Positions 44,389 through 55,241 are shown, counted from the stretch's first letter. The stretch: 64,000 nucleotides of DNA from Ignavibacteria bacterium RIFOXYB12_FULL_35_14 (GCA_001803045.1 MHAR01000066.1:5218-69217), one strand, 5' to 3'. The notes: a model not told the origin generated them from the sequence alone. Program-made: numbers and translations.

Positions 44389-45383
44389 ATAGAAAATCTA
44401 TTTAGGTTGTTCCATTCTCCAAAATCAAGGAATGCATATTCAACGGATAATTTCAATCCACTAATCAAATACTTAATACCCGCGCCAAAAGTAAGACCTT
44501 CTTGAGCACGTTCTTTAAATAAACATGATCTTCCTCCACGAATAAAGAAAAGATCATTCCATTGTAGTTCACCACCAAGGTTCAAATAAGTGTTTTGATT
44601 ATTAGGTACTTTTGCATCAAAAGCAACAAGAAATCCTAAATTTTCAATTAGCCCCAATTCCCATGCACCTCCCACAGAAAATACCAGCGGTATTTCCCAT
44701 TTATCAGTGGAAAGAGTAGATGTTATAACTGAATTATTATAATTGTATGATTGATCTATATCAATAGGTCGGAGAAGATCGTTTCCATCTAATTGCATCT
44801 CTTTACCAAAATTGGAAATGGACATACCGATATTAAAACCCTTCATTTGGGTTTTGAATAATAGACCGACATCGAATGCAAAAGTACTCGCACTTTCATT
44901 CCAAATTCTTTGATGAATATACTTTACTGAACCGCCAACTGAAAAACGATCGGTTAGATTATGGCTATACGAAAGATAAATTGCTAAATCTGCGGCATCC
45001 CAAGTTTCTCCTGTCCCTTCGGGGTAATCTACTGTAGTGATAGGTTCCGCTCCATAATTCATGTTTATTACTGAAACTGCTACATAATCATTATCACTAA
45101 TTTTAACACCAACACCTACCCAGCTATGCTTTAAATCTAAAAGCCAATCTGAATAATTAACATTAAATTCATTGTTACTTAATAGTGATAGTCCAGCGGG
45201 ATTCCAAAATGCAGCAGTTATATCGTCAGCAACAGCAACAAAGGCTCCTCCCATAGCAACAGCCTTAGCACCTACGGGGATTGTTAGAAATTCAGCTGCA
45301 GTTGTTCCAACTTTATTTTGTCCATATTGTAAAGAGATGAATGTTAACCAGACTATGTATGTTAGCTTTTTCATGATATCCAT
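44373..45383 (-). CDS. PorV/PorQ-family outer-membrane beta-barrel protein
   Basis: The 336-residue protein has a short signal peptide and then the family opening GTTAAEFLTIPVGAKAVAMG with AFVAVADDITAAFWNPAGL, as in PorV/PorQ and FadL-like barrels. The chain ends with aromatic-tipped strands (RFSISIGF). In T9SS, PorV shuttles cargo from the translocon to the attachment complex. A dedicated copy directly after a T9SS-sorted gene suggests it handles or anchors that partner. It starts 5 bp after the upstream stop; M4 (45374) is an alternative start. Confidence 0.85.
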   Translation of the reverse strand: MDIMKKLTYIVWLTFISLQYGQNKVGTTAAEFLTIPVGAKAVAMGGAFVAVADDITAAFWNPAGLSLLSNNEFNVNYSDWLLDLKHSWVGVGVKISDNDYVAVSVINMNYGAEPITTVDYPEGTGETWDAADLAIYLSYSHNLTDRFSVGGSVKYIHQRIWNESASTFAFDVGLLFKTQMKGFNIGMSISNFGKEMQLDGNDLLRPIDIDQSYNYNNSVITSTLSTDKWEIPLVFSVGGAWELGLIENLGFLVAFDAKVPNNQNTYLNLGGELQWNDLFFIRGGRSCLFKERAQEGLTFGAGIKYLISGLKLSVEYAFLDFGEWNNLNRFSISIGF

Positions 45384-45388
45384 ACTTG

Positions 45389-48300
45389 TTATTTAATCAA
45401 TGCGATTTTTCCAAATTTCTTTTGTCCCGTTTCAGGAATTTCAACAATATAGAAGTAAACTCCGAAAGCAACATCAAGCCCTTCCTCTGTTCTTAAATCC
45501 CAAGACGCACTTCCATCTTCATAGTTACCATCATGGTAAATAGTTCTTACAAAATTTCCAGCGCTGGTATAAATTGATATTTTACTATTAGCAGGAAGAT
45601 GAATAAACTTAACTATTCTTTCCCCTCTTCCTTTTATTTGGGAAGGGAGCGGATGTTCGAAAATATTAGAGACGATATACGGATTTGGAACTACCTTAAT
45701 ACGATCAATCTGATCAGCAACTGATTTTTTATCTATCGTTGAAGAATGAGTCTCAAAAACAAATTTATCTTGTACAGTAAATGGTCTGATAATAGAGATG
45801 TAGAGGGTATCACCAGAAGCTGGTATTCGAGTATCTTTTCCTATAAAGTTTATCGACCACGTAAAATAGTTCTGATCAGTTGTTGCCATAATTATTCGAT
45901 CACCACCAGATAAAATTGTATCGTTTGAGATAAATGCAAAAGGTACATGAAAAACTGAATCGTGATTTGTAATATTCAATAATTCAAAATTTACTTTTTT
46001 TGCAGGTAGTGGCATTTTCATTAAATTTGCCGTGGATTCTTTATTATATAGGTCGGAAAAAACTAACGCATAATCAGCTAATTCAACTATTCCTTTTGGA
46101 TAATTCGGAAAATCAAAAATTTGAATATTGAATTGAAGATTTTTCTCTGATGGGATATTCCAATGGGTTACGTCACTATTTACTTTTATACTATCAGGAT
46201 GCTGAAATCTTACATCGAAGCGTAGCATAACACCGTCAAAAACATCATTATTATCTGCTTTGAAGTGCAAATTTTTTAAAAATATTTCCTTGCCTGAAGA
46301 AATATTTTTAACACGGTAAGCATACGCTATAGGAGTACCATTAATAAGAGAATCAATAAAGCTTACCTCATATTCGGCATCCAGAACTTTAGCGGGATCC
46401 AATACTTCGTAATAAGGTATGGTAGTAGAATTACCGCTCAACCTTGTTAGCATTTGTCTGGTTTCTGGTGGCTGATAACCAGCAACCGGTGCATTTGGTA
46501 CTACAACAGCACAGTTAATATCGGGTGAAAAATTACCGCTTATATCGACAGATATATAATGAGAGTTTACCGCCGGGAAAAGATTTTTTTCCGTATCCCC
46601 CTTATTATAAGCAACAACAGCATAAAAATATGTAACGCCGTTTTTAACATCGGTATCTATAAAAGTATTTTTAATACCGGTATCATCACCTAAATAAAAA
46701 GGTACACCGTTTCTTAATTCATTTAATTGTTGGCTAGGTACAAAAAGTCCTTTAACTCCGTCAATAAGATCGAATTGAGCCAAAGGTTTTAATCCTTGTG
46801 GATTTCCATCTTTATCAGAAATTTTCATTATATCTGAGAAGGTAGGATCAGTCGATTTATAAATCATGTACCCTTCAAAATCAATATTTTTAGTGAATGT
46901 ATTGCTCGTAGTTTCAGCAATTTTATTCCAATAAAGGGTAACTTTGTGATCACCTGGTACTGCTGTAAGTGTGGGTTTTGAAGGTGGTTTAGGGAAATTG
47001 TAATTGGCATTATATATCATTTGGGCAATTCTTTTTGTTTTTATAGTAGATTCGTAGTCGTCACCAAAGCAGAACGCGATAGAGAATCTTTCTGTATTGT
47101 TGGGAAGAATTGGGAAATAGCCTGATCCATAGATAAAATCTCCATCTTCACCTTTACTAGCGATGTTATTTCTAACCGAAGTGGGAACATCAAAATATCC
47201 GGGTCTCAATCTACGCCACATATCATTTTCGTCACTCATAGTAATGTCTCCCGCAGGTACAAAATATTGAAAACTTGTCAACCCAATCTGATCCGATTCG
47301 TCTACGTCAGTCTCGTCAAAATTCGGTTCACCATGTGTTGGAAAACCATCATTCTCACCTTGATCACTTGTGTTTCTTTTTCCATCAGCACCGACATCGT
47401 CAAATAAATGAAAGTTCTCATCAAATAAAAAAGTACCTGTAGAAGGATCTTTACTCCAATCGTCATCGTTGTCAATTCCGTCATCCCTGGCTTCATCTAT
47501 CATTTTATATTTTCTATCAACATTCTCTAAGTAGTTTTTATATTTTACCGGATTAAGAGTATCTATAAGAACTGCATTTGATTTAAAATCTTTTTTATAT
47601 TGTCTGTAATGTATTTGGTAATTCTCATCTATAATTCCATCGAAATCATTATCACATCCATCATATGCATTTCTATTCAGCACACCGTTCTTATCGATGT
47701 TACCTTCTACTAAAACTGTTGAATCGGGAACCAAAGTAAATTCTTTTCCTAAGGAAACAACATTTACAGGATAATTGGGCATTAAAAATTCTGTTCGTTG
47801 ATAAGTACTTTTATCTATTAATATTAGTTTTTGGCCTGCTCTTAAAATCTTCGGTTCGAAATCCTTATCATTAAAATATGGAGCGTTGTCTTTACTATCC
47901 CCGTCGTTATCAATACCATCGTATTTATTCCCTGGAGATTCAAGAAAAGCGTAAGCAACATACCCAACATCATAAGGAGTTGGTTTCCAATCTGGATTTG
48001 CTGAAGGACGGATATAGTTGTCAAAATCCCACGTATATGTTATATTATCTCGTATGTTAAAGTATGAGGCATCATCATTCCATTCGTCTCCCGGTAGACC
48101 GACATAGGTACCAACAAGCGCTCCGAACACGACTTGATTATAGACAGTTGTGCCAATATTAGAAATTTGATATAACCAAAAGATTACATCTTGAGCAAGA
48201 AAATCTGACCACTGAAGTCCTCTAACTGCCATCCTCAAACCTTGCCCTTTTCGCGTTGGATCAGTACTGTCTGGCAAAAAACCATAATTCAAAAACATTT

Positions 48301-48880
48301 TCTTGTCATTATTATCATCCATCATATAATAACTTTCTTGATCGGCATTCATCTGACCTCTTCCAAAGTAACCGTTCCATTCTGCATTACCATTCTCATC
48401 TTTCCACGTGGGTTGATCTGGCCAAAAAGGCGGCCAAGTCTCAGGCAGATGACTCATCGCAACACCTTTTGATCTTCCTAGATTAGCTGAACTAGCAAAT
48501 CCTGGGATTGGTTGAAAGGTCCAAGGATCACCACCACCCGGCGAATAATCACCGCCACCAGGTCGATCGACGTCTGTGATTATTACAGAATAAACAGTGT
48601 CTTCTTTACTATCGCTGTTATAATCCCTATAAGGTAATCTCACCCCTATTAATGGTGAGACATCCCCCACATATTTATTTGAAGGGTATTTCCATGCACC
48701 TGCAGGCCCATTATTACCAGGTTGAGCAATCACTCCCCAATTATTGAATACCGTTATAACTCTGTTTCCATCGTGAATACCTACTTCGTGTGATGTTGCT
48801 GAACCACGACCAATTTGCTGCGCTGTTATTAGATTTGCACTTAATATTAGAAAAAAGAAAATTATTTTAACCTTGATCAT
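45389..48880 (-). CDS. Large T9SS-sorted surface protein paired with the TonB receptor
   Basis: The 1163-residue protein has a signal peptide (about 1-20), a long N-terminal region rich in Asp/Gly loops such as YDGIDNDGDSKD and DGCDNDFDGIIDE that look like calcium sites, a fibronectin-type-III-like domain (about 635-800, opening PPSKPTLTAVPGDHKVTLYW), further beta domains and a C-terminal sorting domain (VVPNPYIVSN through FGKIALIK). It overlaps the TonB receptor gene by 4 bp, so the two are translationally coupled. I infer that it does the work of SusD, presenting substrate to the receptor. No SusD fold is recognisable. Confidence 0.72.
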   Translation of the reverse strand: MIKVKIIFFFLILSANLITAQQIGRGSATSHEVGIHDGNRVITVFNNWGVIAQPGNNGPAGAWKYPSNKYVGDVSPLIGVRLPYRDYNSDSKEDTVYSVIITDVDRPGGGDYSPGGGDPWTFQPIPGFASSANLGRSKGVAMSHLPETWPPFWPDQPTWKDENGNAEWNGYFGRGQMNADQESYYMMDDNNDKKMFLNYGFLPDSTDPTRKGQGLRMAVRGLQWSDFLAQDVIFWLYQISNIGTTVYNQVVFGALVGTYVGLPGDEWNDDASYFNIRDNITYTWDFDNYIRPSANPDWKPTPYDVGYVAYAFLESPGNKYDGIDNDGDSKDNAPYFNDKDFEPKILRAGQKLILIDKSTYQRTEFLMPNYPVNVVSLGKEFTLVPDSTVLVEGNIDKNGVLNRNAYDGCDNDFDGIIDENYQIHYRQYKKDFKSNAVLIDTLNPVKYKNYLENVDRKYKMIDEARDDGIDNDDDWSKDPSTGTFLFDENFHLFDDVGADGKRNTSDQGENDGFPTHGEPNFDETDVDESDQIGLTSFQYFVPAGDITMSDENDMWRRLRPGYFDVPTSVRNNIASKGEDGDFIYGSGYFPILPNNTERFSIAFCFGDDYESTIKTKRIAQMIYNANYNFPKPPSKPTLTAVPGDHKVTLYWNKIAETTSNTFTKNIDFEGYMIYKSTDPTFSDIMKISDKDGNPQGLKPLAQFDLIDGVKGLFVPSQQLNELRNGVPFYLGDDTGIKNTFIDTDVKNGVTYFYAVVAYNKGDTEKNLFPAVNSHYISVDISGNFSPDINCAVVVPNAPVAGYQPPETRQMLTRLSGNSTTIPYYEVLDPAKVLDAEYEVSFIDSLINGTPIAYAYRVKNISSGKEIFLKNLHFKADNNDVFDGVMLRFDVRFQHPDSIKVNSDVTHWNIPSEKNLQFNIQIFDFPNYPKGIVELADYALVFSDLYNKESTANLMKMPLPAKKVNFELLNITNHDSVFHVPFAFISNDTILSGGDRIIMATTDQNYFTWSINFIGKDTRIPASGDTLYISIIRPFTVQDKFVFETHSSTIDKKSVADQIDRIKVVPNPYIVSNIFEHPLPSQIKGRGERIVKFIHLPANSKISIYTSAGNFVRTIYHDGNYEDGSASWDLRTEEGLDVAFGVYFYIVEIPETGQKKFGKIALIK

Positions 48881-51693
48881 TGTGACTCCAATTTACTTGA
48901 GAAGTAAAATGAAAATCCAAACTCAACTCTTCTTGGTTCAGAATAGTAGGTTGGATTTCTATAGTATTCATCAACTGAATTTATAATGTCCGGATTATCA
49001 TCTCTTTTGCGGTAATATTCATTGATAGTAAAATCGGCTGTGCCGCTATCACTGTAAACATTCAACTGATTTTTTATATCGAAAACATTATAGATTCTGG
49101 TGAAAAGTGATAATCTCAACTTATCACTTAAGAGAAAATCATAATAAAGTCTTACATCAGCATTTAATGTATAAGGTTTCTTCCCACTATTGTTCAATAA
49201 TTTTGAAAGAGTCATCGATTGATCTGGTGTATATGGAAACCCGCTTCCATATTGAAAGAGAATACTTCCACCCCAACTAGATGGATTCGCATAGGTTAAT
49301 GACAAATTTACAGTATGAGTTTGGTCCCAATCTAATGATATAAGCTGGATTTCAGGTTCTTTCCCAGAAACCATCTGGTCTCTGGTTGCATTTGGATCAG
49401 AAGCATTTCCTTTTGCAGATTGAAAGGTATAATCAAGTCTTGCTGACCATGACCCACCGAAACTCTTATTCACAGAAAGTATCAATCCTTTTACAAAACC
49501 AAAATCACTATTTACATATTTACTATATCTACTACCACCGCCATATAATTCAATTTCATCTGCACGTGTACCCGTTAAATTTCTAATATCTCTAAAATAT
49601 GCAGTAACATCAATTACGACATCTTCGGCAAGAGCTTGCTGTAGTCCGATTTCACCACTGATTGTTTCTTCCGGTTTTAAATCAGGATTACCTGCAATTC
49701 CCAAATTACCTGTACTGTAACCGAATTTATATCCAGGGTTAGCATATAGTAGTGAGTATTTGGGAATCTGATAGAAATGTCCGTAAGAAAAGTGAACAAC
49801 ACCTGTTACTGTTATAGGAAATGCAAAACCGATACGCGGGCTAATGGCAATTTTATCAGTTGCATCTTTATACCAATAAGTTTTCCGTTCATCGAGCGAT
49901 TTTAGTATATTTTCTGGTTTTCTTGGGCGGTAAATATCGGGATCATTTGGATCGGTTAGTATTTTTCCATCCGGTGAAAAATAATCCAATCTAACTCCAA
50001 TGTTAATAATCAGATCATCAAATTCAATTTTATCTTGAACATAAGCAGAAAATTCTAAAGGGTTTGTTGTTATCTGGTTGATGCTCAGGTTTTCATTTGC
50101 ATCATTTGCATCTGGAATCCTCATTCTCACAAAAGGATCGAATGTGATATCCGGGTTTTCCATTCCATCTTCCCCGGCATCATATACCCCATTACCATTC
50201 CTATCTTTCCATTTTAATAATCTCATCTCACGATTGTGCAACTTGTTTTTGTCTAATTCAAAGCCGACTTTTAACAAGTGATTTTTATGGATTTGAGATG
50301 TTAAATCATACTTAACTGCTAAGTTAGAAGTTTCTCTTTCAATGCGATCATCACGAGTTCCACCTGTTAAAAAACTGGGAGATTCGGAAGGAGCTTGTTG
50401 AAGTAACAAATCATTTGTCCATCTTGGATCGTTGATATCTTTATAAACATAATGTTCATAATTTTTATAGTAGTAGGAAAGGTTTACCCTATAAAACGTG
50501 TTGGCTCCCAAAGTGTGCGTTAAACTGAAAAAGTTTGTCGTTGCCCATTGGAATCTATTTAAATCACCATCTGGGTTATATGCATAGGCGTGATTATATT
50601 CCTTGAATTTTTCCTTGTTAAACATTGATGTAAGACTAAGCTTAATATTTGGGATTGTTATTAATGAGAGTTTTCCGTGTAAACTAATTCTATCACTAGA
50701 ATTCATCGGCACATATTCGCCGTCTCCAGTCTGTTGGATTGAATATCTCTCAGCACCAACCCCTTCTGGGTTAGTCATTTTCGTAATATCCCACGGATTA
50801 TAAACGCGCTTCCCATAATAATAACCGTCATCATATATATACCTGGCAGTCATAAAGAAGTACAAATTATCATTTATCACCGGGCCACTTAAACTTCCTT
50901 CATAATTTTTTATTGAAAAGGGATTTATTTTATCAATGTTCCTAAAAACATTTGTATGGTTACTTAAATGGTTTCCGATGTACGTTGTAATGGTACCGGT
51001 GAATTTATTGTTCCCTTCTTTAGTTGCTAGATTTACAACTCCGGAAAGCGCTTTTCCGTATTCCGCATTAAATGCTCCGCTAATAAACTGTAATTCCTGA
51101 ATAGCATTTATATTGACATCAACAACCATAGAACTATCGTAAAGATCTGTCACGGAAACCCCATCGATGGTATAAAGGACTTCTCCTCGTCTGCCGCCTC
51201 TCACACTTTGTCCCACAATTCCGGCTTGCAATTGAAGAACATCTTTGAATTCGGTTACTGGAAGCGCGGCCATATCGCTGCTGTTTATTATTGCAGTTGA
51301 TGATGTAAGATCTTTCGTAACAATATTTTTTGGTGCTACTACAATTATTTCCTTGCCTAACTCGATATTCTTGGATACCAAATCAAAATTTAGAATTGTT
51401 GTTAAGTCGCTGGACACATTGACTTCCTTATAAATGAAGTTTTGATACCCGATTGCAGAAGCTTTTATTTCATACTTGCCCGGCGGGACATTTAATATTA
51501 TATAATTCCCGTCTAGATCGGCGGCGGCCCCAATATTAAGCCCCTGAATGATAATATTAACATATGGTAAACCTTCCCCCGTTTTACTGTCTTTCACGAA
51601 GCCTTTGATTTTTCCCGTTTGCCCGTAAGATGGAAATGTAGAATAAAGGATTAATAAGATCAGAAAAGGAAAGGATTTTTTAATAAGATGCAT
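48877..51693 (-). CDS. TonB-dependent outer-membrane receptor with CarboxypepD_reg-like domain
   Basis: The protein opens with a signal peptide, an N-terminal beta-sandwich (about 25-110: GKIKGFVKDSKTGEGLPYV) typical of SusC-like receptors, then a plug (DVLQLQAGIVGQSVRGGRRG with YTIDGVSV) and a 22-strand-type barrel to the C-terminus. I set the start at 51693, where ATG follows GGGAG by 7 bp and begins the signal peptide; a frame start at 51723 adds ten unlikely residues. It would import glycan fragments using TonB energy. The partner gene is not susD but a T9SS-sorted protein with a 4-bp overlap. Confidence 0.92.
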   Translation of the reverse strand: MHLIKKSFPFLILLILYSTFPSYGQTGKIKGFVKDSKTGEGLPYVNIIIQGLNIGAAADLDGNYIILNVPPGKYEIKASAIGYQNFIYKEVNVSSDLTTILNFDLVSKNIELGKEIIVVAPKNIVTKDLTSSTAIINSSDMAALPVTEFKDVLQLQAGIVGQSVRGGRRGEVLYTIDGVSVTDLYDSSMVVDVNINAIQELQFISGAFNAEYGKALSGVVNLATKEGNNKFTGTITTYIGNHLSNHTNVFRNIDKINPFSIKNYEGSLSGPVINDNLYFFMTARYIYDDGYYYGKRVYNPWDITKMTNPEGVGAERYSIQQTGDGEYVPMNSSDRISLHGKLSLITIPNIKLSLTSMFNKEKFKEYNHAYAYNPDGDLNRFQWATTNFFSLTHTLGANTFYRVNLSYYYKNYEHYVYKDINDPRWTNDLLLQQAPSESPSFLTGGTRDDRIERETSNLAVKYDLTSQIHKNHLLKVGFELDKNKLHNREMRLLKWKDRNGNGVYDAGEDGMENPDITFDPFVRMRIPDANDANENLSINQITTNPLEFSAYVQDKIEFDDLIINIGVRLDYFSPDGKILTDPNDPDIYRPRKPENILKSLDERKTYWYKDATDKIAISPRIGFAFPITVTGVVHFSYGHFYQIPKYSLLYANPGYKFGYSTGNLGIAGNPDLKPEETISGEIGLQQALAEDVVIDVTAYFRDIRNLTGTRADEIELYGGGSRYSKYVNSDFGFVKGLILSVNKSFGGSWSARLDYTFQSAKGNASDPNATRDQMVSGKEPEIQLISLDWDQTHTVNLSLTYANPSSWGGSILFQYGSGFPYTPDQSMTLSKLLNNSGKKPYTLNADVRLYYDFLLSDKLRLSLFTRIYNVFDIKNQLNVYSDSGTADFTINEYYRKRDDNPDIINSVDEYYRNPTYYSEPRRVEFGFSFYFSSKLESQ

Positions 51694-51921
51694 TTTTACT
51701 CCCAAGAGAATCGGCTTTATCAATTAGGTTTTATTTTTGATGCCTTTGGTTTATTGTAATTACTTCCATTTTTTTTGTATTACTTTTTCTAATTTTCATT
51801 TCAAATCAACTTTATGGAAATATTGGGAATTGTTAAACAATTTTATCAGCGCAAGCGATTTGTCAATTCTATCTTTTGCTAATGATGAAATAATTGTTAT
51901 TCCTAAAAGTATTTGATTGAA

Positions 51922-51942
51922 CCTGCCTATCCGGCAGGCAGG
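51922..51942. repeat. CCTGCC/GGCAGG palindrome
   Basis: CCTGCC (51922-51927) pairs with GGCAGG at 51933-51938 or 51937-51942. It is the most GC-rich spot in the local intergenic region and lies past the stop of the minus-strand symporter gene, where it may terminate transcription. Confidence 0.5.
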
Positions 51943-51977
51943 AAAGAATTTCTTCTCTCTAAAAACTCTTAGCATGC

Positions 51978-53522
51978 TTAAACCTTCCTGATAAAATTTA
52001 TCAACTGAATTTTGGGAGCAAATTTTAAATAGCTGACTAACAAGATTATACTTGAAGAAAGCAAGAAAATAATTATTGACACTTGAAGAGCCGTTATATT
52101 AAAAAACGGTAAAAATATTTTTTCAATTATTGAAAATGATTTTGCATACAGCTCGAGCATTATTCGGAATATTGCTGCTGCTTCACCGATGATAAGCCCG
52201 GAAAGCATGCCAGCATAAGTTGTTCTTTTATAGAAAAATACAAAGGCAAAAGCTGCAGCTAACGGTGTGGCTGTATAAATTTGATATCGTAATAAATTAA
52301 TGTAGAGCTGCGGGTTTTTCAGATCTATAAATGGAACTAGAAAAATAATACTAATGACAAGGATGAAAATTATAAAACGTCCAATTAGAACAAGCTTATT
52401 TTTATTATTTATTCCATGGCGTGATTCAAAAAAATCAATAGTTATTAATGTAGAGGTAGAAATCAAAATAGAAGAAAAAGATTGTATAAGAACTAAAGAT
52501 AAGCTGAATAGAATAACAAGACGTAAAGTTGTAGAAAAATTTTCGCTGTTAATTAATGAGGAAAATATTTTATCCCAGCTAATATCCGTCGTTAACACGC
52601 TTGCTATTAATCCAAGGGAAGCAAAAAATACAACTGGAATTAGTTTTAGTACAAAGCTAAAGGTAATTCCCTTTTTAATGGTATAATAATCAGAGCCGGC
52701 GAGAATTCTCTGAGTAATATGCTGATCTGTGCACCAATACCAGAATCCTGCAATTGGAGCAAAAAGAATTATTTCGATCCAACTTACATCTCCAAGATAA
52801 TCAAGCTTAGCAAAGTTAAAGCTGCTGTTTGATACGTTGACGAATATTCCTTCCAGGTTTCCAAACTTTGTAATACCAAAGATTACTAATAGTATTGTGG
52901 AAATTAGTAACAAAGCGGATTGGAAAAACTGAATTTTTATAATTGAAGTTAATCCTCCGGTGACAGTAAAAATACCGGATATTAATATCATTAATAAAAT
53001 GAATGCATTAAAATTCCAGCCGAGAATATCATAAAACAATATTCCTACGGAAAGTAATATTAAAGATAGTCTAAAAGAAAGGGAAGAAATGATTGATAAG
53101 GCAGAAAGTATTAGACGAGCTTTTTTATTGAAAAGCTTTTCAAAAATTTCATTTACAGTAGTGGTCTTTTCTTTTATGAACATGGGGAGAAGATAATACC
53201 CGAAAACAAAGAGAAAAACCATAGATACAATTTCAATTGGAATTATTGCCCACCAGGCAAAGAGACTTAGTGAAACTGCGATCAAGAAATACTCACTAAA
53301 AGAATTTGCAGCGAAAAGAGATAGCCCTATACTTATCCAGTTTTCCTTCTTATTAGCAAAAAAATATGCAGGATAATTACTTCCTACTTTCCTTGCGGAG
53401 TATAATCCGATTACTAAAACCAAAGTCAAACTTGACAGGATTACAATATTTTCATATGAATTTAAAATATTCACAGCTTTCAAAAATTTTAATGTATCAT
53501 TATAATCCAAAGAATATGCCAA
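51978..53522 (-). CDS. Sodium:solute symporter (SSS family), probable sugar importer
   Basis: The 514-residue protein has about 13 hydrophobic helices. The region FWYWCTDQHITQRILAGSD is the SGLT-type signature of the SSS family, whose WCTDQ-QR block is shared with glucose and galactose transporters. It should carry a monosaccharide across the inner membrane with sodium. Upstream helices contain the expected YFFANKKENWISIGLSLFAA stretch of TM1-2. The locus has no ABC permease or MFS gene, so this is the likely import step for released glucose. Substrate is inferred from context. Confidence 0.88.
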   Translation of the reverse strand: MAYSLDYNDTLKFLKAVNILNSYENIVILSSLTLVLVIGLYSARKVGSNYPAYFFANKKENWISIGLSLFAANSFSEYFLIAVSLSLFAWWAIIPIEIVSMVFLFVFGYYLLPMFIKEKTTTVNEIFEKLFNKKARLILSALSIISSLSFRLSLILLSVGILFYDILGWNFNAFILLMILISGIFTVTGGLTSIIKIQFFQSALLLISTILLVIFGITKFGNLEGIFVNVSNSSFNFAKLDYLGDVSWIEIILFAPIAGFWYWCTDQHITQRILAGSDYYTIKKGITFSFVLKLIPVVFFASLGLIASVLTTDISWDKIFSSLINSENFSTTLRLVILFSLSLVLIQSFSSILISTSTLITIDFFESRHGINNKNKLVLIGRFIIFILVISIIFLVPFIDLKNPQLYINLLRYQIYTATPLAAAFAFVFFYKRTTYAGMLSGLIIGEAAAIFRIMLELYAKSFSIIEKIFLPFFNITALQVSIIIFLLSSSIILLVSYLKFAPKIQLINFIRKV

Positions 53523-53783
53523 TGGGAATAAATAGATAATTAGGAAAAATTGGATGCAATATTTAAATACTGACGATGTGACTTATCATAAAGGATAATG
53601 CATGATTGTCTTTTAGGATAAGAATTCTAATGGATATAATTCTAAGCAGAAGTGTATGAGGAAATTCAAAAAGAAAAGAGTAAGTCCCAAACTTGATTCG
53701 GGATTAAAAGTTAAAAAAAATAAATTCTTTTCAATTTTTTTACATAGTACCACCTCAAATTAATTATGATCAACTATGGAATT

Positions 53784-55241
53784 TTATTTTAGACCTAACT
53801 CTTTACACAAGCGATGATAGTTTGGTGGAGCTAAATTAAGCTTCTCGGCAGTTTCCGTATCGGATAAAGAATTATCTCGAACAAAAGAAAGATACTTCAT
53901 TTTAAAAATTCTTTTAACCTGATGCAGGGGCAGAATTTCTTTTGTCTCCAACAAATTTTCAAAAAGATACTCCATGCTTATATTTTTTGTCGGCAGTTTT
54001 ATAAGAGCATGTTTTATATCATCTGTAGTTATAACATCCTCCGAATCAAAAAGGAGGCGTTGTATTACATTTTTCAACTCTCTAACATTTCCAGGCCACT
54101 CATACTTGGTAAGCATGTCGATAGCCTCATGTTTAAGAGACGGTTTTTTACGCTTTGTTTCTTCACAATACAATTCCATAAAGTAATCAAGAAGCAAAGG
54201 AATATCGTCTGCTCTTTTTTTTAAATCAGGAACATTTATTTGAATGACATTCAGCCTATAATATAAATCACGACGAAATCTGTTTTCCTCAATTTCTTTT
54301 CCAATATCTTTATTTGTAGCGGAAATAATTCTAACATCTGTTTTTACCTTTTCGGTACGGCCAATTTTTTCAAGTTCACCTTCCTGCAAAACTCTTAGAA
54401 GCTTTACCTGTAAAGAAAGAGGGAGTTCTGCTACTTCATCTAAAAAAATTGTTCCGTGATTAGCTATTTCGAAGAGACCAGGTTTGTTTTTGTTTGCGCC
54501 GGTAAATGCCCCTTTTTCATAACCAAAGAGTTCGCTCTCTATAAGATCATGCGGTATGCTGCCGCAATTAATGGGGATAAAGTTTTCAAATTTCCTTTCA
54601 CTATTGTAATGGATATTTGCAGCCACCAGCTCCTTCCCAGTTCCTGAAGCTCCACATATCAGAATGCTGGCATTGCTGTTGGCGCATTTCGATATCCGCT
54701 TTTTTAAATTCTCAATTTCAACTGATGAGCCGACAATTTTTCTTTTTTCCAAAATTTCATCAATGCCTTTTGATAGCTTGTTTTTGGATTTTGTTCTTTC
54801 CTGTTCAATTTTTCTTTTTTCAAATGCATTAACTATACTTAAGATAAAGTCGGTTGGCTGGTAAATATATTGCATATCTCCAGGATACTTTGTGCAATAC
54901 CAGTATGCACCCGCAGAAATAAGATCATTTGCATAATCAAGATTGGCGATATTAAGCGTGATCTTAGTAATTACAATTATCTGGTATAGCGGATCGATTT
55001 CTTTTATTCGTTTAATTAATGCCTCCCCCATTAGTCCACCTGATATTTGATAGTCCATTACAATTACATCATAATTAGAGGGATTATTTTTCAACAGTTC
55101 AATGGCTTCAATTCCGCTGGAAACAGCCGAGATGATTTTAATGCTGTCATTAAAAGGTCGTATTGTATTTTCAACACGTTTAATATCGTATTCTTCATCT
55201 TCAATAAGTAAGATTTTTATTTCTGATTTTGAGTTTAACAT
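53784..55241 (-). CDS. Sigma-54-dependent response regulator of the glycan island
   Basis: The 485-residue protein has a receiver (about 5-145; phosphoacceptor Asp in VIVMDYQ, Lys in YCTKYPG), an AAA+ domain with Walker A GASGTGKE, sigma-54 loop GAFTGA and LDEVAELP, and a C-terminal helix-turn-helix (SDTETAEKLNLAPPNYHRL). It lies 16 bp after the sensor kinase gene on the same strand. It should activate island promoters with sigma-54, yet I found no good -24/-12 site in the intergenic gaps of the island, so targets may be elsewhere or diverged. Confidence 0.92.
   Translation of the reverse strand: MLNSKSEIKILLIEDEEYDIKRVENTIRPFNDSIKIISAVSSGIEAIELLKNNPSNYDVIVMDYQISGGLMGEALIKRIKEIDPLYQIIVITKITLNIANLDYANDLISAGAYWYCTKYPGDMQYIYQPTDFILSIVNAFEKRKIEQERTKSKNKLSKGIDEILEKRKIVGSSVEIENLKKRISKCANSNASILICGASGTGKELVAANIHYNSERKFENFIPINCGSIPHDLIESELFGYEKGAFTGANKNKPGLFEIANHGTIFLDEVAELPLSLQVKLLRVLQEGELEKIGRTEKVKTDVRIISATNKDIGKEIEENRFRRDLYYRLNVIQINVPDLKKRADDIPLLLDYFMELYCEETKRKKPSLKHEAIDMLTKYEWPGNVRELKNVIQRLLFDSEDVITTDDIKHALIKLPTKNISMEYLFENLLETKEILPLHQVKRIFKMKYLSFVRDNSLSDTETAEKLNLAPPNYHRLCKELGLK

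Noticed and set aside
48877..51693. Classical SusC/SusD pair
   Set aside because: The receptor is SusC-like, but no gene in the locus encodes a protein with SusD features; the partner has T9SS and FnIII-like domains instead.
51694..53783. Possible sigma-54 promoters for the island's TonB and symporter genes
   Set aside because: I scanned the minus-strand gaps for GG-N10-GC boxes and found none with both halves intact.
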